Of a stretch of 64,000 nucleotides of DNA, positions 26,142-35,008 are shown one piece after another; within the stretch, counting starts at the first letter, position 1; the number at the start of each line of letters is the position of its first letter. The DNA is from Candidatus Binataceae bacterium. Lineage in GTDB: Bacteria; Desulfobacterota; Binatia; Binatales; Binataceae. The notes below the pieces were generated by a model that was not told where the DNA came from, made no database searches, and saw nothing but the letters and a program-made list of their open reading frames with translations. The position numbers were made by a program, and so were the translations under genes. The stretch covers positions 1-64,000 of the forward strand of contig DATJMX010000057.1 of NCBI GenBank assembly GCA_035508495.1, read 5' to 3'.

Positions 26142-27869
26142 TCAGGCGTGGCCGTGGCGCAGCAGCTTGCCGGGGGTCGCGCCAGTGCACTTGTCCTCGG
26201 CGAAAGTCTCTTCGCCGTTGACGATGATCGAGCGGTAGCCCTTGGCACGCTGCACGCGGCGCCATTCGCCGCCCGGCAAATCATGGACCACTTCGCCGAT
26301 CCAGTCGGGCTCGATGCCGAGGTTCTTCAGATCGTACACGACGACGTCGGCCGCCGCGCCTTCGCGCAGCACACCGCGATCGCGGAAGCCCGCCGCATGA
26401 GCAGGGAGGGCAGACAACCGATAGTGCGCCTCTTCGAGCGTGACGCGCCCTTCATCGCGAACCATCCAGCGCAGGAAGTCCGTGGTGAACGCGCCGCCGG
26501 TGAAGAACTTCGTATGCGCACCGCCGTCGGATACGCCGGGGAAGGTGTACATCGAGCTGTTGATGATCTCGGCGTTGAACTCGCCGTTGAATTGCGGCTC
26601 GGCCTGCAGAAACTCGGCCTTGAGATCGGTCGCGAGCGCGAGATCGACCATCACGTCGACCGGATGCCGTCCCTCTTCCTGGCCAATCTGGCCGAGCGAC
26701 TTGCCGACGTACTTCTCGAGCTCAGGCTTGTTCTCGACCCATTGCACGATCAGCTTCACGAGGCGCCCGCCGATGCCGGGCGCGTTCTTGTCGAGCGCCG
26801 CCATCGAGCGCTCGCTCTTCACCGCCTCGCGGATCACCGGATCCTGCATCTTCGCGATCTTCTCTTCCTTGGTCCCCGTCGTCATGTCACGCCACGCCGG
26901 CGCCATGTCGTAGAGGTTCCAATGCTCGAGCGTGAACGCGAAGCCACTGCGCACCGTGCCAGCCTGGCCGAAGATCGGCAGACCCTTGGCGCGCGCCTTA
27001 TGCAGCCAGTTGAGGCTCTTGCGATGGATATCGGCGTTGCGGGTGCTCGCCGTGATCGCCTGGAACAGGATCGGACGGTTCGCCGTGGCGGCGAGCGTCT
27101 CGACGAATGCGAGGTCGTCTTTGATATGTCCCGTAGCCTGCGTGATCTCGATAAAGCCCTCGTCGCGTTCATGCAGGACGCGCGCGAGATTCAGGATGTC
27201 CTCGTCGCACATCGTGTCGGTGACCATCGGCGAGCCGTCGAAGTCGGCCTGCGCGGAATGCTTGCCCAGGCGCTGGATCGAAAATCCGCAGAGGCCCGCG
27301 TCCATGCCTTCGCTGAGCAGGCGGCGCATCTCGGCGCGCTCGGCCTCCGTCGCCTCGCGCGTTTTGGCGGCGTCGAGGCCCATCACGTAAGTCATCAGCG
27401 ACGCAGTCGGCATGTACTGGATACAGTTGACGCCCTTGGGCGAGCGATCGAGCGAATCGAGATACTGCGGGATCGTTTCCCAATCCCACGTCATCCCTTC
27501 CTTCATCGAGTCGTAGGGAATCGCCTCGGTGCGCGTCATCGTGAGCATCGAGCGATCGCGGAAGTCGGGCTTCACCGGAGCGAAGCCGAAGCCGCAGTTG
27601 CCGAGCACGACGGAGGTCACGCCGTGCCATCCGGAAATCGTGCACCAGGGATCCCACCTGATCTGCGCGTCGTAATGCGTATGCAGATCGACGAAGCCCG
27701 GCGCTACGACGAGGCCGTTGGCGTCGATAACTTTCTTGGCGAAGCCAGGAGCGCGGCCGCCGATTTGCGCGATTCTGCCGTCTTTGATCCAGACGTCGCT
27801 TTGATAACGTGGCACGCGTGTTCCATCGACGACGGTGCCGCCTTTGATTTGAATGTCATACTCGGCCAT
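26142..27869 (-). CDS. N-acyl-D-amino-acid deacylase family amidohydrolase
   Basis: 575 residues from the ATG at 27869, preceded by GGAGGGAACACCA. It has the amidohydrolase-3 / D-aminoacylase arrangement: N-terminal MAEYDIQIKGGTVVDG small domain, metal-binding HTHYDAQIRWDP, GNCGFGFAP, an insert with DEGFIEITQATGH, and C-terminal SDGGAHTKFF, with the conserved Asp. The family releases the acid from N-acyl-D-amino acids; in soil bacteria such genes are often of uncertain substrate. An upstream ATG in frame at 27935 is rejected because its N-terminus is non-conserved. Location: cytoplasm. Confidence 0.85.
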   Translation of the reverse strand: MAEYDIQIKGGTVVDGTRVPRYQSDVWIKDGRIAQIGGRAPGFAKKVIDANGLVVAPGFVDLHTHYDAQIRWDPWCTISGWHGVTSVVLGNCGFGFAPVKPDFRDRSMLTMTRTEAIPYDSMKEGMTWDWETIPQYLDSLDRSPKGVNCIQYMPTASLMTYVMGLDAAKTREATEAERAEMRRLLSEGMDAGLCGFSIQRLGKHSAQADFDGSPMVTDTMCDEDILNLARVLHERDEGFIEITQATGHIKDDLAFVETLAATANRPILFQAITASTRNADIHRKSLNWLHKARAKGLPIFGQAGTVRSGFAFTLEHWNLYDMAPAWRDMTTGTKEEKIAKMQDPVIREAVKSERSMAALDKNAPGIGGRLVKLIVQWVENKPELEKYVGKSLGQIGQEEGRHPVDVMVDLALATDLKAEFLQAEPQFNGEFNAEIINSSMYTFPGVSDGGAHTKFFTGGAFTTDFLRWMVRDEGRVTLEEAHYRLSALPAHAAGFRDRGVLREGAAADVVVYDLKNLGIEPDWIGEVVHDLPGGEWRRVQRAKGYRSIIVNGEETFAEDKCTGATPGKLLRHGHA

Positions 27870-28005
27870 TGGTGTTCCCTCCTCGCCAGGGTAAGGACTG
27901 TCGGCTAATTCAGAGCTACAGGCATTCTTATGCAACGATGGAAAAATTCCAAGCGAAATCGACCCATTCGTTTCTGACCACCGGTAAACGACACCGGCGC
28001 TTAAT

Positions 28006-28899
28006 TCACACGTGACGGCGCAGGAAATCGAACATCAGCCGATGCCCCTCGCGGCAGCCGGACAGCTCGTTCATCTGCATGAAGCCGTGCGGCATGTCGT
28101 CGAAGATGCGCAGCTCATTCTCGATTCCGGCGCGATGCATCGCTTCTGAGATCGTGCGCGATTCGCCGACGATCCCATCCGCGGTGCCTGCGATAATGAA
28201 GCTCGGCGGCATCGCACCCGGCTTGATCGCATTGATCGGGCTCACGCGCGGGTCGCTCAGCAACGCCGGATACTTGCCGGCAATATATGCCTTGGCGAGC
28301 GGCTCGGCCGCTTGCGGAGCCATCTTCACGAGACCGGCGAAATCGAATGCGCCGTAGATGAGCGCCGCGGCGTTGAACTTCGGACCGTGCGCTCGCGATG
28401 CGATCGACGGCAGCACCGCGGCCGTGAGGTTGCCGCCCGCAGAATCGCCCCCCATCGCCATCCGCGAAGAATCGCCGCCGTACTGGCGCGCATTCTCAGC
28501 CGCCCATTCCGCTGCAAACACGCAGTCATCGAAGCCCGCCGGAAATGGATTTTCGGGCGCGAGGCGATAGTCGGGTGCGATCGTTACATAACCAGCCTCG
28601 GCGAATTGCAGGATGAGCTTGCGATGCGTCGTCGAAGCGCTGCCGAGCGTCCACGCTCCGCCGTGCAGATAGACCATCACCGGAAACGGCCCTGCGCCCT
28701 TGGGCACGGCGATATTGGCGGTGAGCCCGGCTTTGAGAGAAACGCGCTCATGAAGCGCACCGATGGCGGGCGGGTCGGCGTTGAACTCCTTGAAATAATC
28801 GACCAGGCGCGTGCGCTGCTCGGCAATCGGGTACGGCGTCGGATTCAGGTAGAACTCGTGCCAGCGCTTGATGATGTCCTGTTCACGCTCAGTCAGCAT
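28006..28899 (-). CDS. HSL-family alpha/beta hydrolase (esterase)
   Basis: 297 residues of the hormone-sensitive-lipase esterase group: oxyanion motif YLHGGAWTLGS, nucleophile MGGDSAGGNL, acid in AGTADGIV and His in DMPHGFMQ. It hydrolyses short-chain carboxyl esters in the cytoplasm. It lies in the same direction as the amidohydrolase, about 140 bases upstream of it, with GAGGTG before its ATG. Substrate unknown; ester or carbamate cleavage is plausible. Confidence 0.85.
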   Translation of the reverse strand: MLTEREQDIIKRWHEFYLNPTPYPIAEQRTRLVDYFKEFNADPPAIGALHERVSLKAGLTANIAVPKGAGPFPVMVYLHGGAWTLGSASTTHRKLILQFAEAGYVTIAPDYRLAPENPFPAGFDDCVFAAEWAAENARQYGGDSSRMAMGGDSAGGNLTAAVLPSIASRAHGPKFNAAALIYGAFDFAGLVKMAPQAAEPLAKAYIAGKYPALLSDPRVSPINAIKPGAMPPSFIIAGTADGIVGESRTISEAMHRAGIENELRIFDDMPHGFMQMNELSGCREGHRLMFDFLRRHV

Positions 28900-28926
28900 T
28901 GCGCACCTCTTCGGAAATTCCGGTCA

Positions 28927-29406
28927 TTAACTATTGGCGAGGAAGTTCCACACCGCCGTGAACGCGTTTCTGACGGCGGCTGAATCCGAGCTGTCGCATT
29001 GCACTTGTAGCGTCGCATCATGATTGAGATCGCCGCTGTATGACCTGCCGTCGGCATATTGCACGGTGAGTCCCGCGCCGCAGAGCGCGTCGCATGCGGG
29101 ATCGGCCATCTGCAGGTACTGCGTTTTCTCGGGGCCCGTAGTGATGGTCAGCAGATTTGTCTTCGGCGGAGTGACGGGAGCGTCGACGACCTGCGTGGTG
29201 GTGAATCCGGCGCGGATGAACGCGGCTCGAACCCGCGGTCCATTCTCGGTCGTGCACGAGATGTCGAGCGAGCCTTTGTTTACCGGGTTGATTCCAAACG
29301 GAGAGCCGTCGATCGCTTGCGTCAGCCCCGCGCCAAAAAGCGCGACCGCCGCGATACCAGCCAGCTCCGTATCGTTTTGAACATCGGCAACGACGGTGAA
29401 GATCAT
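28927..29406 (-). CDS. Conserved-looking protein of unknown function
   Basis: 159 residues starting MIFTVVADVQNDTEL behind GAGGTG, so the start is well placed. It looks like an alternating hydrophobic/polar beta-alpha protein with two similar halves (GLTQAI..., GLTVQYADG) and four Cys residues (DISCTT, PACDALCGAG, QVQCDS). No signal peptide. It lies 27 bases upstream of the esterase gene. I do not recognise the family. Confidence 0.5.
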   Translation of the reverse strand: MIFTVVADVQNDTELAGIAAVALFGAGLTQAIDGSPFGINPVNKGSLDISCTTENGPRVRAAFIRAGFTTTQVVDAPVTPPKTNLLTITTGPEKTQYLQMADPACDALCGAGLTVQYADGRSYSGDLNHDATLQVQCDSSDSAAVRNAFTAVWNFLANS

Positions 29407-29497
29407 GAGTCACCTCGAAGGCGCCAAAATTGACTGCTACAATTCACGCAATATCAATTGGCCGCCGCAACGACAAACCGAATGCCCGATGCAATAT

Positions 29498-31237
29498 TCA
29501 GTTGCGCTGCGATTGCGGCAGTTGAGCGGAAGTCGGCTGAGCGTTCGGCGGCTTCATCCGATAAGGGTGGCCGCTCTTGTAGAGACCCCGCTCGTCGATC
29601 GCCGTCAACATGTCCCAGGGATCGTTGGCGTCGTAGGCATCGATTCCTTGCCGCGCCCGATCTACGGCGCTGTGAAAATCGCCCGCCTCCGCGTATGCGC
29701 TGGCCAGGGTCAAAAGATATTTGGGGTTCTTCCACGAAGTGAGATCGCAGGCCCTGGTCGCGAGCAGAACAGCCTGCTCGCCGTTGCGGACGCTGCCCAG
29801 CGGCGCCGTGCTCATTATCCACGCGAGAGCATTTAGCGCTTCGGGATCCTTGCCGTTCATCGCGACCGATTTCTTGAGATCTTCGTAGGACGGCTGCCAC
29901 TCGCCGATCGCCATCAGAGCCTGACCCCGGCCCAGATAAGCCTGTGCTGACGGCGCAATCTGAATCGCCGCGGTAAGATCGTCAATCGCACGATCATTCT
30001 GCCCGCGCAGCCCATAGAGCCTGCCTCTTGCAGTGAGAGCGCCCGCGTCGGACGGCGAATAGCTCAGCGCCCGCGTCAAGTCCTCGATAGCCGCGGAGCT
30101 GTCGTTTCTTGCGGCGTCGATCGCGCCTTTGAATTCGTACTCCTGCGCGAGCGGCTTTATCGCGATCGCCTTGTTGATGTCGGCGAGCGCCGCATCGTAG
30201 TCACTCAACACAAATTGTCGAAGTGCGCGCAGGTCATAAACTGCGGCCATACGCGGATCGATCTGAAGAACGCGATCCAGATCGTCGATTGATCGTTTGG
30301 TTTCGTGAAGGTTCCAGTACGAGTTGGAGCGCCAGATGAGCGCAGTCGTGTCCCTCGGGTTGAGTGCGAGGCTTGCGTCGAAACGCGCGATCGCCTGCGG
30401 CTGACGGCCGAGCAGGTAAAAGGCAATTCCCTGGAGGTCGTCCGCGCTCGGCGCACCGGGAATCAGCGGGACGAAGATCAGCACCAGAGCGACGAATCCG
30501 TCCACCAGCACATGCGCGATTACGCAAGGCAGCAATCGTCTGCGCCACAGGTAAAGCGCAACCAGCGCGGCTTCCATCGGCGCGATTACGAGTAAGTAGT
30601 TCCGGCCCCAGAACGCGATATGCAGCGCCGACGGCAGCAGCCAGGCAGCCACAGCGGCAAGCGCCGTGCTGCCGGTGAGCATCTCGATCCTTTCGATGAA
30701 GAAGCCGCGGTCCGCCAGCTCCTCGACGCAGCCCGCCACCGTCGCGGTCAGCAGCATCATGGTCGGCGGCATCCCCAGGAGAAGCGCTGTTTGCCTGGGT
30801 GCGACTTCCGCGATTCCCATCAAATGTGGAAAAGGGCCGCCCACGAACACAACGTGATAAAGAAGCCCGACCACGAAGTTCAGAACCAGGATCGCGAAGA
30901 AAGCCCCGATCCCGATCAGGAAATCAGTTGTTCGAAGCGGCCGGATTCCGACCGAGCTCAGCGGCAAGCGCTCCCACCTCGTGATGATCACAAGCAGGAG
31001 CGCAAGGCCGGTCAGGCCCGCCGCGATTCCCTGGATACCGAGTAATTCCGACGCCGATAGTCCGTGCGGCAACGGCAGCAGCTTCACATGCGGAACGAAG
31101 GGGAACGCAAGCGCAACGATGAGACCCGCGATCGTGGCAGCGAGCGAAATGCCCGCGCCGCGCGCCGGGCCGGCCGAGCCAGAACCTACGGCCAACCCGA
31201 TGCTGGCAGCCGCCGCCCCCTTGGTCCTCGCATCCAC
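29498..31237 (-). CDS. CPBP intramembrane metalloprotease fused to TPR domain
   Basis: 579 residues. The N-terminal 260 form a membrane protease of the CPBP/Abi type: EELADRG (E172-E173-x3-R177), His206 in LHIAFWG and AHVLVDG (His242-x3-Asp246), the usual glutamic/metal-type signature. From about 275 to 555 the sequence is helical TPR-like repeats (ALNPRDTTALIWRSN, VLQIDPRMAAVYDLR, ALSYSPSDAGALTAR) facing the cytoplasm or periplasm. Such fusion probably recruits a substrate. A GTG start at 31237 is used; the ribosome site is poor. Substrate unknown. Confidence 0.75.
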   Translation of the reverse strand: MDARTKGAAAASIGLAVGSGSAGPARGAGISLAATIAGLIVALAFPFVPHVKLLPLPHGLSASELLGIQGIAAGLTGLALLLVIITRWERLPLSSVGIRPLRTTDFLIGIGAFFAILVLNFVVGLLYHVVFVGGPFPHLMGIAEVAPRQTALLLGMPPTMMLLTATVAGCVEELADRGFFIERIEMLTGSTALAAVAAWLLPSALHIAFWGRNYLLVIAPMEAALVALYLWRRRLLPCVIAHVLVDGFVALVLIFVPLIPGAPSADDLQGIAFYLLGRQPQAIARFDASLALNPRDTTALIWRSNSYWNLHETKRSIDDLDRVLQIDPRMAAVYDLRALRQFVLSDYDAALADINKAIAIKPLAQEYEFKGAIDAARNDSSAAIEDLTRALSYSPSDAGALTARGRLYGLRGQNDRAIDDLTAAIQIAPSAQAYLGRGQALMAIGEWQPSYEDLKKSVAMNGKDPEALNALAWIMSTAPLGSVRNGEQAVLLATRACDLTSWKNPKYLLTLASAYAEAGDFHSAVDRARQGIDAYDANDPWDMLTAIDERGLYKSGHPYRMKPPNAQPTSAQLPQSQRN

Positions 31238-31381
31238 GAAGATGATTTAGCCGAAGCGGCGCTGAGACGCTAGCTCGACGTGGTATCAGCTTGACTCGCA
31301 GATAGCGACGCCGGCTCGAGCTTACAAAAAGAAAGGCGGCCCCGAAATCGGAGCCGCCCGTCGATGCGCTCGCGGTCAAAC

Positions 31382-31732
31382 CTATTCGCCGTCGTGACGG
31401 TCGGTATAGATCTGATGGCTAATGCCGTTCTCGTCCTGGTTCAGCACACCTTGCTCGGGACGCGAGATGTGACCATCGTCGAAGTGTGCGTACTGGCGCT
31501 CCTGGTGGAGCACGCTGCGATCTTCGCTGCGCAACTGATGCGCTTCCTGGTGGGTGAGCTGGCCGTCGCGGACGCCCGCGGTGATGCGGCGGTTCTGGTT
31601 GGCAAGGCGCGAGTTGACCTCGACGCGCCGCGGATGATTGTAGCCCCACTGACCGGCGAAGCTGGTGCCGCTACCGAGCGCCATCGTTGCGATGACTCCC
31701 GCGATTGCCAACTTTGTCTTTAGATTCTTCAT
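31382..31732 (-). CDS. Small exported helical protein of unknown function
   Basis: 116 residues: signal peptide (KLAIAGVIATMALGSGTSFAG) and a mature part rich in Arg, His, Gln with heptad-like helices (EVNSRLANQNRRI, EAHQLRSEDRSVL). It resembles a widespread family of small secreted proteins seen in many proteobacteria and acidobacteria with the pattern RLANQNRRI. GGTGAGGA precedes the ATG at 31732. It is transcribed away from the cobalamin-binding gene. Function unknown. Confidence 0.7.
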   Translation of the reverse strand: MKNLKTKLAIAGVIATMALGSGTSFAGQWGYNHPRRVEVNSRLANQNRRITAGVRDGQLTHQEAHQLRSEDRSVLHQERQYAHFDDGHISRPEQGVLNQDENGISHQIYTDRHDGE

Positions 31733-31986
31733 ATGATCCTCACCCCGATTTGTTGGGTTATGTTCTGCGTTCTTGAAACTTAGACGCGAAGCCCGCGCGG
31801 TTCGTTTACATCTGCCACGAAAGAAAAAATCCTTGTTTTCCGCCGTGTTCTTTCATGACACATCGAAAGACCCGCGATGCGTCGTTCCCCGCACCAAAAG
31901 AGCGATAACAAAGGATATCTCAAGGCGCTGGGCGCGGTTTTCCGGGGAATGTTTCTTGCTGAATTTCCTTTCAAGGATAATTCGCC

Positions 31987-32760
31987 ATGCCGGAAGAAGC
32001 CGCACTACAAAACGAAACACCCTTTGTCGAAGTTGGGCGCCCGATTCCGCGCCGCGATTCGCGTGTTGCCTGGCATACTCCGGGCCGCGTCGTCGCCGAT
32101 TCGCCCGCGCCCTGCGACATGGTTCTCAATTGTTATGTTGACTTGCTGATGCAGTCGGACCATCGCCGGGCGATGGAAATAATCGAGGGCGCGGTCGCCT
32201 CGGGAATTCCCCTCGCCGAGGTCTACGTGCGTATCCTGCAGCCCGCTCTCGCCGAGATCGGACGGCGATGCGAAGCGAATCTCGCCACTGCCGCCGACCA
32301 GCGCTATGCGGCCACGATCACACAGCGGCTGATGGCGCGTCTTCAGGCTGAGGTGCCGCGTCAGGCGCGCCGCGGCCGTTCGATCGTCGCCGCATGCGTC
32401 GATGGCGATCAGCATGACATCGGTATCCTCATGCTGTCGGACCTGATCGATCTCGATGGCTGGGACGCGTATTGTGCCGGCGCTTGCGTGCCGACTCACG
32501 ACCTGATCATCACGCTCGAACGCCGCAAGCCCAACGTGCTCGCGCTCTCGGCGACGATGCTCGGTGGATTGCTTCGCGTCGTCGACGTGGTCACCGAGAT
32601 TCGTAAGTGCGGGGCGCTCCAAGGCCTTCGCATCATGGTCGGCGGGCGGATGTTCAACGAAGACCCTCATCTCTGGCGCAAGATCGGCGCCGATGGCTAT
32701 GCGCGCGACGCGACCGACGCAGTGCTCCTTGCTAACTGGCTGATGAGCCCCGAGCGATGA
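31987..32760 (+). CDS. Cobalamin-binding regulatory protein (CarH/MerR-type B12 domain without HTH)
   Basis: 257 residues. Residues about 45-125 form a helical bundle (B12-binding-2 type) and 130-255 a Rossmann-like cobalamin domain with DQHDIG (141-146), the D-x-H-x2-G motif whose His ligates cobalt, followed by LSATMLGG and MVGGRMF. In CarH the helical bundle has W-x9-E-H; here the aligned positions are Cys95 and Gln105-Arg106, so light response by the usual mechanism is doubtful. It has no DNA-binding domain. Its stop overlaps the histidine kinase start by four bases, so it likely delivers a B12 signal to that kinase. Divergent from the 31382 gene. Confidence 0.8.
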   Translation: MPEEAALQNETPFVEVGRPIPRRDSRVAWHTPGRVVADSPAPCDMVLNCYVDLLMQSDHRRAMEIIEGAVASGIPLAEVYVRILQPALAEIGRRCEANLATAADQRYAATITQRLMARLQAEVPRQARRGRSIVAACVDGDQHDIGILMLSDLIDLDGWDAYCAGACVPTHDLIITLERRKPNVLALSATMLGGLLRVVDVVTEIRKCGALQGLRIMVGGRMFNEDPHLWRKIGADGYARDATDAVLLANWLMSPER

Positions 32761-34007
32761 AGCTGAGTCTCGTCCAGGAAGCGCAGGCCGCGAGCGCTGT
32801 CCTCATCTGTGACGGCGCGGGCCAAATCAAGCGCGTGCTGCGCGACACGATCGGACTGGAGGAAATCCTCATCGAGGGCAGACTGCTCCAGGACATTATC
32901 GGCGTCGGCAGCGCGGCCAAAGCCCGCGCATTCATCGAAGCCCTGCGCCTCGGCGAGCCGATCGAAGAATGGCAGCTCGAAATGCCAATCTTCGCGCGGC
33001 GCGTGTCGCTCTCGTTCGTGGGATGCGCGGTGCGATTTAATCATCTGCTGCTGGTCGCATCGCATTCGCGCTCAGGCCTGATCCGCACCTGCGAGGAACT
33101 GCTCGAATGCGACGGCAGCTCGGAATGTCCCGAGTCGGCGCTCAACCAGTTTCTCGCGGCATTGCGATCCGAACCGTTACCGCGGCCCCAGCCTTTTGAT
33201 AACAACGCCAAACTCTACGGCGAACTCGACACGATGCAGCGCGAGCTGAGCGTGCGCAGCGCCGAGCTGAGTCGCGCCGCCGATCAACGCAATCGTCTCT
33301 ACGCTGCCGTCGCGCATGACCTACGCAGCCCGCTTGCCGCGGTCAACGGCTACGCGAGCCTGATGTTGGAAGACGGCGACGGGGCGATGCGTCCCGAGGC
33401 GTGCGAGTCGCTCAGCCGCATCAAGGCGTCGAGCGAGTTCGCGATCGATCTGATCGACAGCCTCCTCGATCCTTCGGCGATCGAAAGTGGCCGCCTCGAG
33501 CTGAAAAAACGCGCCGTATGTTTGAGCGAGGTCGTCTCAGGCACGCTCGCGACCAACGAACTCTTCGCGCGCCAACGAAATGTGCACCTGAGCGCGACGC
33601 TGCCCGGCGATTTGCATCCCGCGCGCGTCGATCCCGGACGTATCGCACAGGTGCTGAATCATCTCGTCGCCAATGCGATCAAGTTTTCGCCGAGCGGCGC
33701 GAGCGTGAGCGTGAGCCTCGAGCAGTCGGGCGCCAACGCTACGCTCAGGATTGTCGATCAGGGTCCGGGGATGACCCGCGCGCGCCTCTCGCGGATACTC
33801 ACGTCGCCCCAGATTCAGCGCGTCGGCGCGCAACCGCCGAAGCCCATCGGCATCGGCCTCGCGATCTGTCGCAAGGTCGTCGCCGCCCACGGCGGCCGCT
33901 TCGAAGTCGATAGCGAGCCCGGCGTCGGCTCAACCTTCACGATCGTCCTGCCGCTAAGCCAACATCACCCTCGCCTCGAGCATCCAACCACGCCCGCCGC
34001 GCACTAG
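32757..34007 (+). CDS. Sensor histidine kinase partner of cobalamin protein
   Basis: 416 residues. No transmembrane segment is seen; the first 110 residues form an LxxDGAGQ... PAS-like or degenerate sensor domain. A coiled linker (about 155-180) leads to the H-box AVAHDLRSPL with phospho-acceptor His187, then HATPase_c with NHLVANAIKFS, DQGPGMT (G1) and GIGLAICRKVV (G2), GVGSTFTI. It would autophosphorylate in response to the upstream cobalamin protein, translated with it through an ATGA overlap. No response regulator lies adjacent. Confidence 0.88.
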   Translation: MKLSLVQEAQAASAVLICDGAGQIKRVLRDTIGLEEILIEGRLLQDIIGVGSAAKARAFIEALRLGEPIEEWQLEMPIFARRVSLSFVGCAVRFNHLLLVASHSRSGLIRTCEELLECDGSSECPESALNQFLAALRSEPLPRPQPFDNNAKLYGELDTMQRELSVRSAELSRAADQRNRLYAAVAHDLRSPLAAVNGYASLMLEDGDGAMRPEACESLSRIKASSEFAIDLIDSLLDPSAIESGRLELKKRAVCLSEVVSGTLATNELFARQRNVHLSATLPGDLHPARVDPGRIAQVLNHLVANAIKFSPSGASVSVSLEQSGANATLRIVDQGPGMTRARLSRILTSPQIQRVGAQPPKPIGIGLAICRKVVAAHGGRFEVDSEPGVGSTFTIVLPLSQHHPRLEHPTTPAAH

Positions 34008-34085
34008 CGCGCCTTCCATGGGTATCTCATTCTCTTCGGGCAGAGCGTGGGTGATCGAAGCGAACCCGAAAATGCGGAATAGCGT

Positions 34086-34514
34086 TCACGGCTTCTCGGC
34101 CGGGCGCACTTTCATCGCGACCATTTCGTCGACGAGCTTTTGGCGCTTGTCGATGATGCTCAGCATTTTGACTGTGCGGTACTGTTTCACTTCTTCGGCG
34201 GTATAGGGCTTGAAGTCGGCGGGGAGGCGATCCTTGCTGAATGAGCGCAGGATCCAGTTCATCACGTCGGCGACCTGCTCGTCGCTCAGTGCTGATTGCG
34301 ACACGCCTGGTACTTCGATCAGATACTGACGCCCGCCGGGCACCTTCAAGAAATCGGCCACACCGCGCAGTGGCGGCGCCGTACCGGGAATTCCTTCGCC
34401 CTGCGGCCGATGGCATCCCCAGCAGTTCAGCATGTAGAGCTGCGCCGGCGGGTCGGCATTCGCGATCGCGGGCGCGAACATCACCAGCGCGAGCATCGCA
34501 GCGATACGTTTCAC
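34086..34514 (-). CDS. Monohaem c-type cytochrome (short loop, no evident Met ligand)
   Basis: 142 residues, exported by a signal peptide ending ANADPP, with one haem site CWGCH (31-35). From its GGRQYLIEV segment onward it aligns with the neighbouring cytochrome (34511-35005): GGRQYL, LPADF, TAEEVK are shared. It lacks an 18-residue loop that in the sister protein contains the candidate axial Met (GLMPQF), so the sixth haem ligand may be absent or different. It is the last gene of the mau operon. It could take electrons from methylamine dehydrogenase or replace a missing maturation factor; this is inference. Confidence 0.8.
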   Translation of the reverse strand: MKRIAAMLALVMFAPAIANADPPAQLYMLNCWGCHRPQGEGIPGTAPPLRGVADFLKVPGGRQYLIEVPGVSQSALSDEQVADVMNWILRSFSKDRLPADFKPYTAEEVKQYRTVKMLSIIDKRQKLVDEMVAMKVRPAEKP

Positions 34515-35005
34515 TTTGCGTCTCCCGCAGCCTTGAGCTCATCGAAAATTTGCGCGCGCTCGTTCTTCAGCTGCGATGGCGTCTCTTCGAGCGCGCGGCC
34601 AGCTTTAACTTCATCTGGCGTGATCGGCTGGAAATCGGCGGGTAGCTCGCTCGAGTTGTAACGCTCGAGCACTTCGTTGAGCGCCTCGGCGACATCGTCA
34701 TCGCTCAGACTTGCGAATTGCGGCATCAGCCCGTTGTACGTCGTGCCTTTCACGTCGAGCGGGCCGCTCAAGCCGTTGAGTAAAACGTGCACGAGATACT
34801 GGCGGCCGCCGGGCTCGCGCACGTAGTTGCCAATCGAATCGGCCAGCGGCGGATACATGCCCGCGATTCCCTGCGCGTTCGACTGATGGCAAATCACACA
34901 GCGCTCAGTGAAGACTTGTCCCGTCGCCGGCGGAGCCTGGGCCGGCTTGTTCGAACATGAAGCGGCCGCGAGCATGAGCGCCGCGGCCCCGATCGCAATC
35001 CTCAA
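34511..35005 (-). CDS. Monohaem c-type cytochrome, membrane-lipoprotein type
   Basis: 164 residues with lipobox near AAASC (Cys17), one haem motif CVICH (36-40) and a candidate axial Met in YNGLMPQF, giving a low-spin His/Met cytochrome c. Its start lies three bases after mauA, its stop overlaps the next cytochrome by four bases. Methylamine dehydrogenase normally passes electrons to amicyanin (mauC), not found here; this anchored cytochrome is the natural substitute. Function inferred from operon position. Confidence 0.82.
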   Translation of the reverse strand: MRIAIGAAALMLAAASCSNKPAQAPPATGQVFTERCVICHQSNAQGIAGMYPPLADSIGNYVREPGGRQYLVHVLLNGLSGPLDVKGTTYNGLMPQFASLSDDDVAEALNEVLERYNSSELPADFQPITPDEVKAGRALEETPSQLKNERAQIFDELKAAGDAK

Positions 35006-35008
35006 GCG

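Noticed and set aside
26148..27908. 586-residue open frame opposite the amidohydrolase
   Set aside because: Composition is Arg/His/Ala/Gly-rich, as expected of an antisense frame of a GC-rich gene; the opposite strand has clear amidohydrolase motifs.
31987..32760. CarH-type photoreceptor with intact light motif
   Set aside because: The W-x9-E-H residues are replaced by Cys and Gln-Arg and there is no DNA-binding domain; a plain light-sensor repressor call is not supported.
34086..35005. MauG
   Set aside because: Each gene has a single CxxCH and small size; MauG has two haem sites in one chain of roughly 370-400 residues.
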